NCBI GenBank assembly: GCA_030592465.1
Contig: JAUVJB010000052.1
Span: 1 to 14,031 of the forward strand
Source of the DNA: Bacteroidota bacterium
Lineage (GTDB): Bacteria > Bacteroidota > Bacteroidia > Bacteroidales > B39-G9
DNA length: 14,031 nt
Reading direction: 5' to 3'
Below the pieces are notes generated by a model. That model saw only the letters and a program-made list of their open reading frames with translations, ran no database searches and was not told the origin of the DNA. Positions 13,338-14,031 of this stretch are shown here, piece after piece; positions within the stretch are counted from its first letter, which is position 1; each line of letters starts with the position of its first letter. The translations under genes and the position numbers were made by a program.

Positions 13338-14031
13338 AACTAAAAACCATATTTTGGATAACAATTTTTGCAGTCTCAATGGGCTTTTTTGAAAGTGCAA
13401 TCGTAATTTACTTAAGACAAATTGTTTATCCCGAGGGGTTTGCCTTTCCTTTACAACCCATTGATAAAGAACTTGCAACAACAGAAATAATAAGAGAAGT
13501 TTTTTCTTTGCTTATGCTTTTATCCGTGAGTATCCTTACAGGCAAATCAACAATCACAAGGTTTGCTTACTTTATATTTTCTTTTGCAGTTTGGGATATT
13601 TCCTATTATATCTTCCTGAAAATGTTTATAAATTGGCCTGAATCTTTAATGACAATGGATATTTTATTTCTGTTGCCTGTAACTTGGGTTGGTCCGGTAA
13701 TAGCTCCATTAATTCTATCTTTTCTTATGATTTTATTAGCTTTATTAATACTTTATTTTTCTTCTTGCAATAAATATGTCCAATTAAAAACTCATGAACT
13801 TTTAATATTAATAATAGGCTCTTTAATAACCATTATATCATTTACAGCAGATTACACTAATTTTATAATTAGTCATTATTCATTTGTCAAAATTTGGTCA
13901 TTACCCGCGAATGACCTTTTTAAATTTTCTATTAAATATTATCCCGGGGATTTTCACTGGACTATTTTCGTAGTCGGGGTTATTTTTATTTTAACAGGAA
14001 TTGGGCTTTTTACAATTAGAAATATTTTAAT
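13334..14031 (+). CDS. Conserved multi-pass membrane protein, C-terminus off window
   Basis: An ATG at 13334 opens a frame of 232 codons without stop to the window end. The product has about six hydrophobic segments (about 5-25, 58-70, 75-95, 108-145, 153-172, 214-230). The first carries SMGFFESAIVIYLR followed by YPEGFAFPL, and later FAVWDISYYIFLKMF, NWPESL and WVGPVIAPL; I recall these as a conserved uncharacterised Bacteroidota/Chloroflexota membrane family, though no function is known to me. Charged and aromatic residues (E21, R28, D88, W107) are embedded near or in helices. It overlaps the glycosyltransferase gene by 4 bases, so the pair probably works together, for example on a membrane-bound sugar or lipid intermediate (inference). 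Confidence 0.75.
   Translation, partial: MKLKTIFWITIFAVSMGFFESAIVIYLRQIVYPEGFAFPLQPIDKELATTEIIREVFSLLMLLSVSILTGKSTITRFAYFIFSFAVWDISYYIFLKMFINWPESLMTMDILFLLPVTWVGPVIAPLILSFLMILLALLILYFSSCNKYVQLKTHELLILIIGSLITIISFTADYTNFIISHYSFVKIWSLPANDLFKFSIKYYPGDFHWTIFVVGVIFILTGIGLFTIRNIL

Overview
This is an AT-rich window (roughly 30% GC by eye) from a Bacteroidota genome, probably an uncultured or anaerobic Bacteroidales/Marinilabiliales-type organism. The evidence is secretion signals ending in the typical Bacteroidota FSQ/NSQ pattern, a lipoprotein with an FSC lipobox, a possible TTTG/TAnnTTTG promoter, start codons preceded by A-rich leaders without Shine-Dalgarno sequences, and several families of palindromic intergenic repeats. 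All supported genes are on the + strand. No tRNA, rRNA, CRISPR array or transposase gene was seen.

Region A (1-728) holds the 3' end of fdhD followed one base later by a small, cysteine-rich MOSC-domain protein, ending in a terminator that overlaps its stop codon. Both families deal with sulfur and the molybdenum cofactor, so this is probably the tail of a molybdoenzyme (formate dehydrogenase) maturation operon. Region B (about 1040-4990) holds an outer-membrane porin of DcaP type with a structured leader, a lipoprotein with a predicted OB-fold and His/Cys motifs, a PepSY-type three-helix membrane protein and a MATE transporter. A strong terminator lies between the lipoprotein and the PepSY gene, and a 13-bp hairpin closes the MATE gene. 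Region C (4885-5660) is a 0.8-kb gene-free stretch packed with palindromes, including an element of about 310 bp bounded by 28-bp inverted ends.

Region D (5594-12356) is the most interesting part: a TetR regulator, an MMPL/RND-type membrane exporter, a radical SAM protein with a Twitch-type auxiliary cluster motif, a PlsC-like acyltransferase of the Bacteroidota HPxGxLDG type, and a periplasmic LolA-like lipoprotein-sorting protein. Together these look like the parts of a system that makes or modifies a lipid (radical SAM enzyme, acyltransferase), moves it through the inner membrane (MMPL) and carries it across the periplasm (LolA-like), all controlled by TetR. Region E (12571-14031) holds a GT2 glycosyltransferase whose stop overlaps the start of a conserved multi-pass membrane protein that runs off the window. 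A short coding-looking remnant precedes the glycosyltransferase. These two may extend the lipid/envelope theme, but repeats separate them from region D.

The spaces between genes in regions C-E carry at least four recurring repeat types: GCGAAGC-core hairpins, a TACG(C/T)T(T/C)CGCTACGGGG module, an AGTCCGTC/ATTTGTAATCCGAAA pair, and an AT-rich inverted repeat. Several have two diverged copies inside this window.
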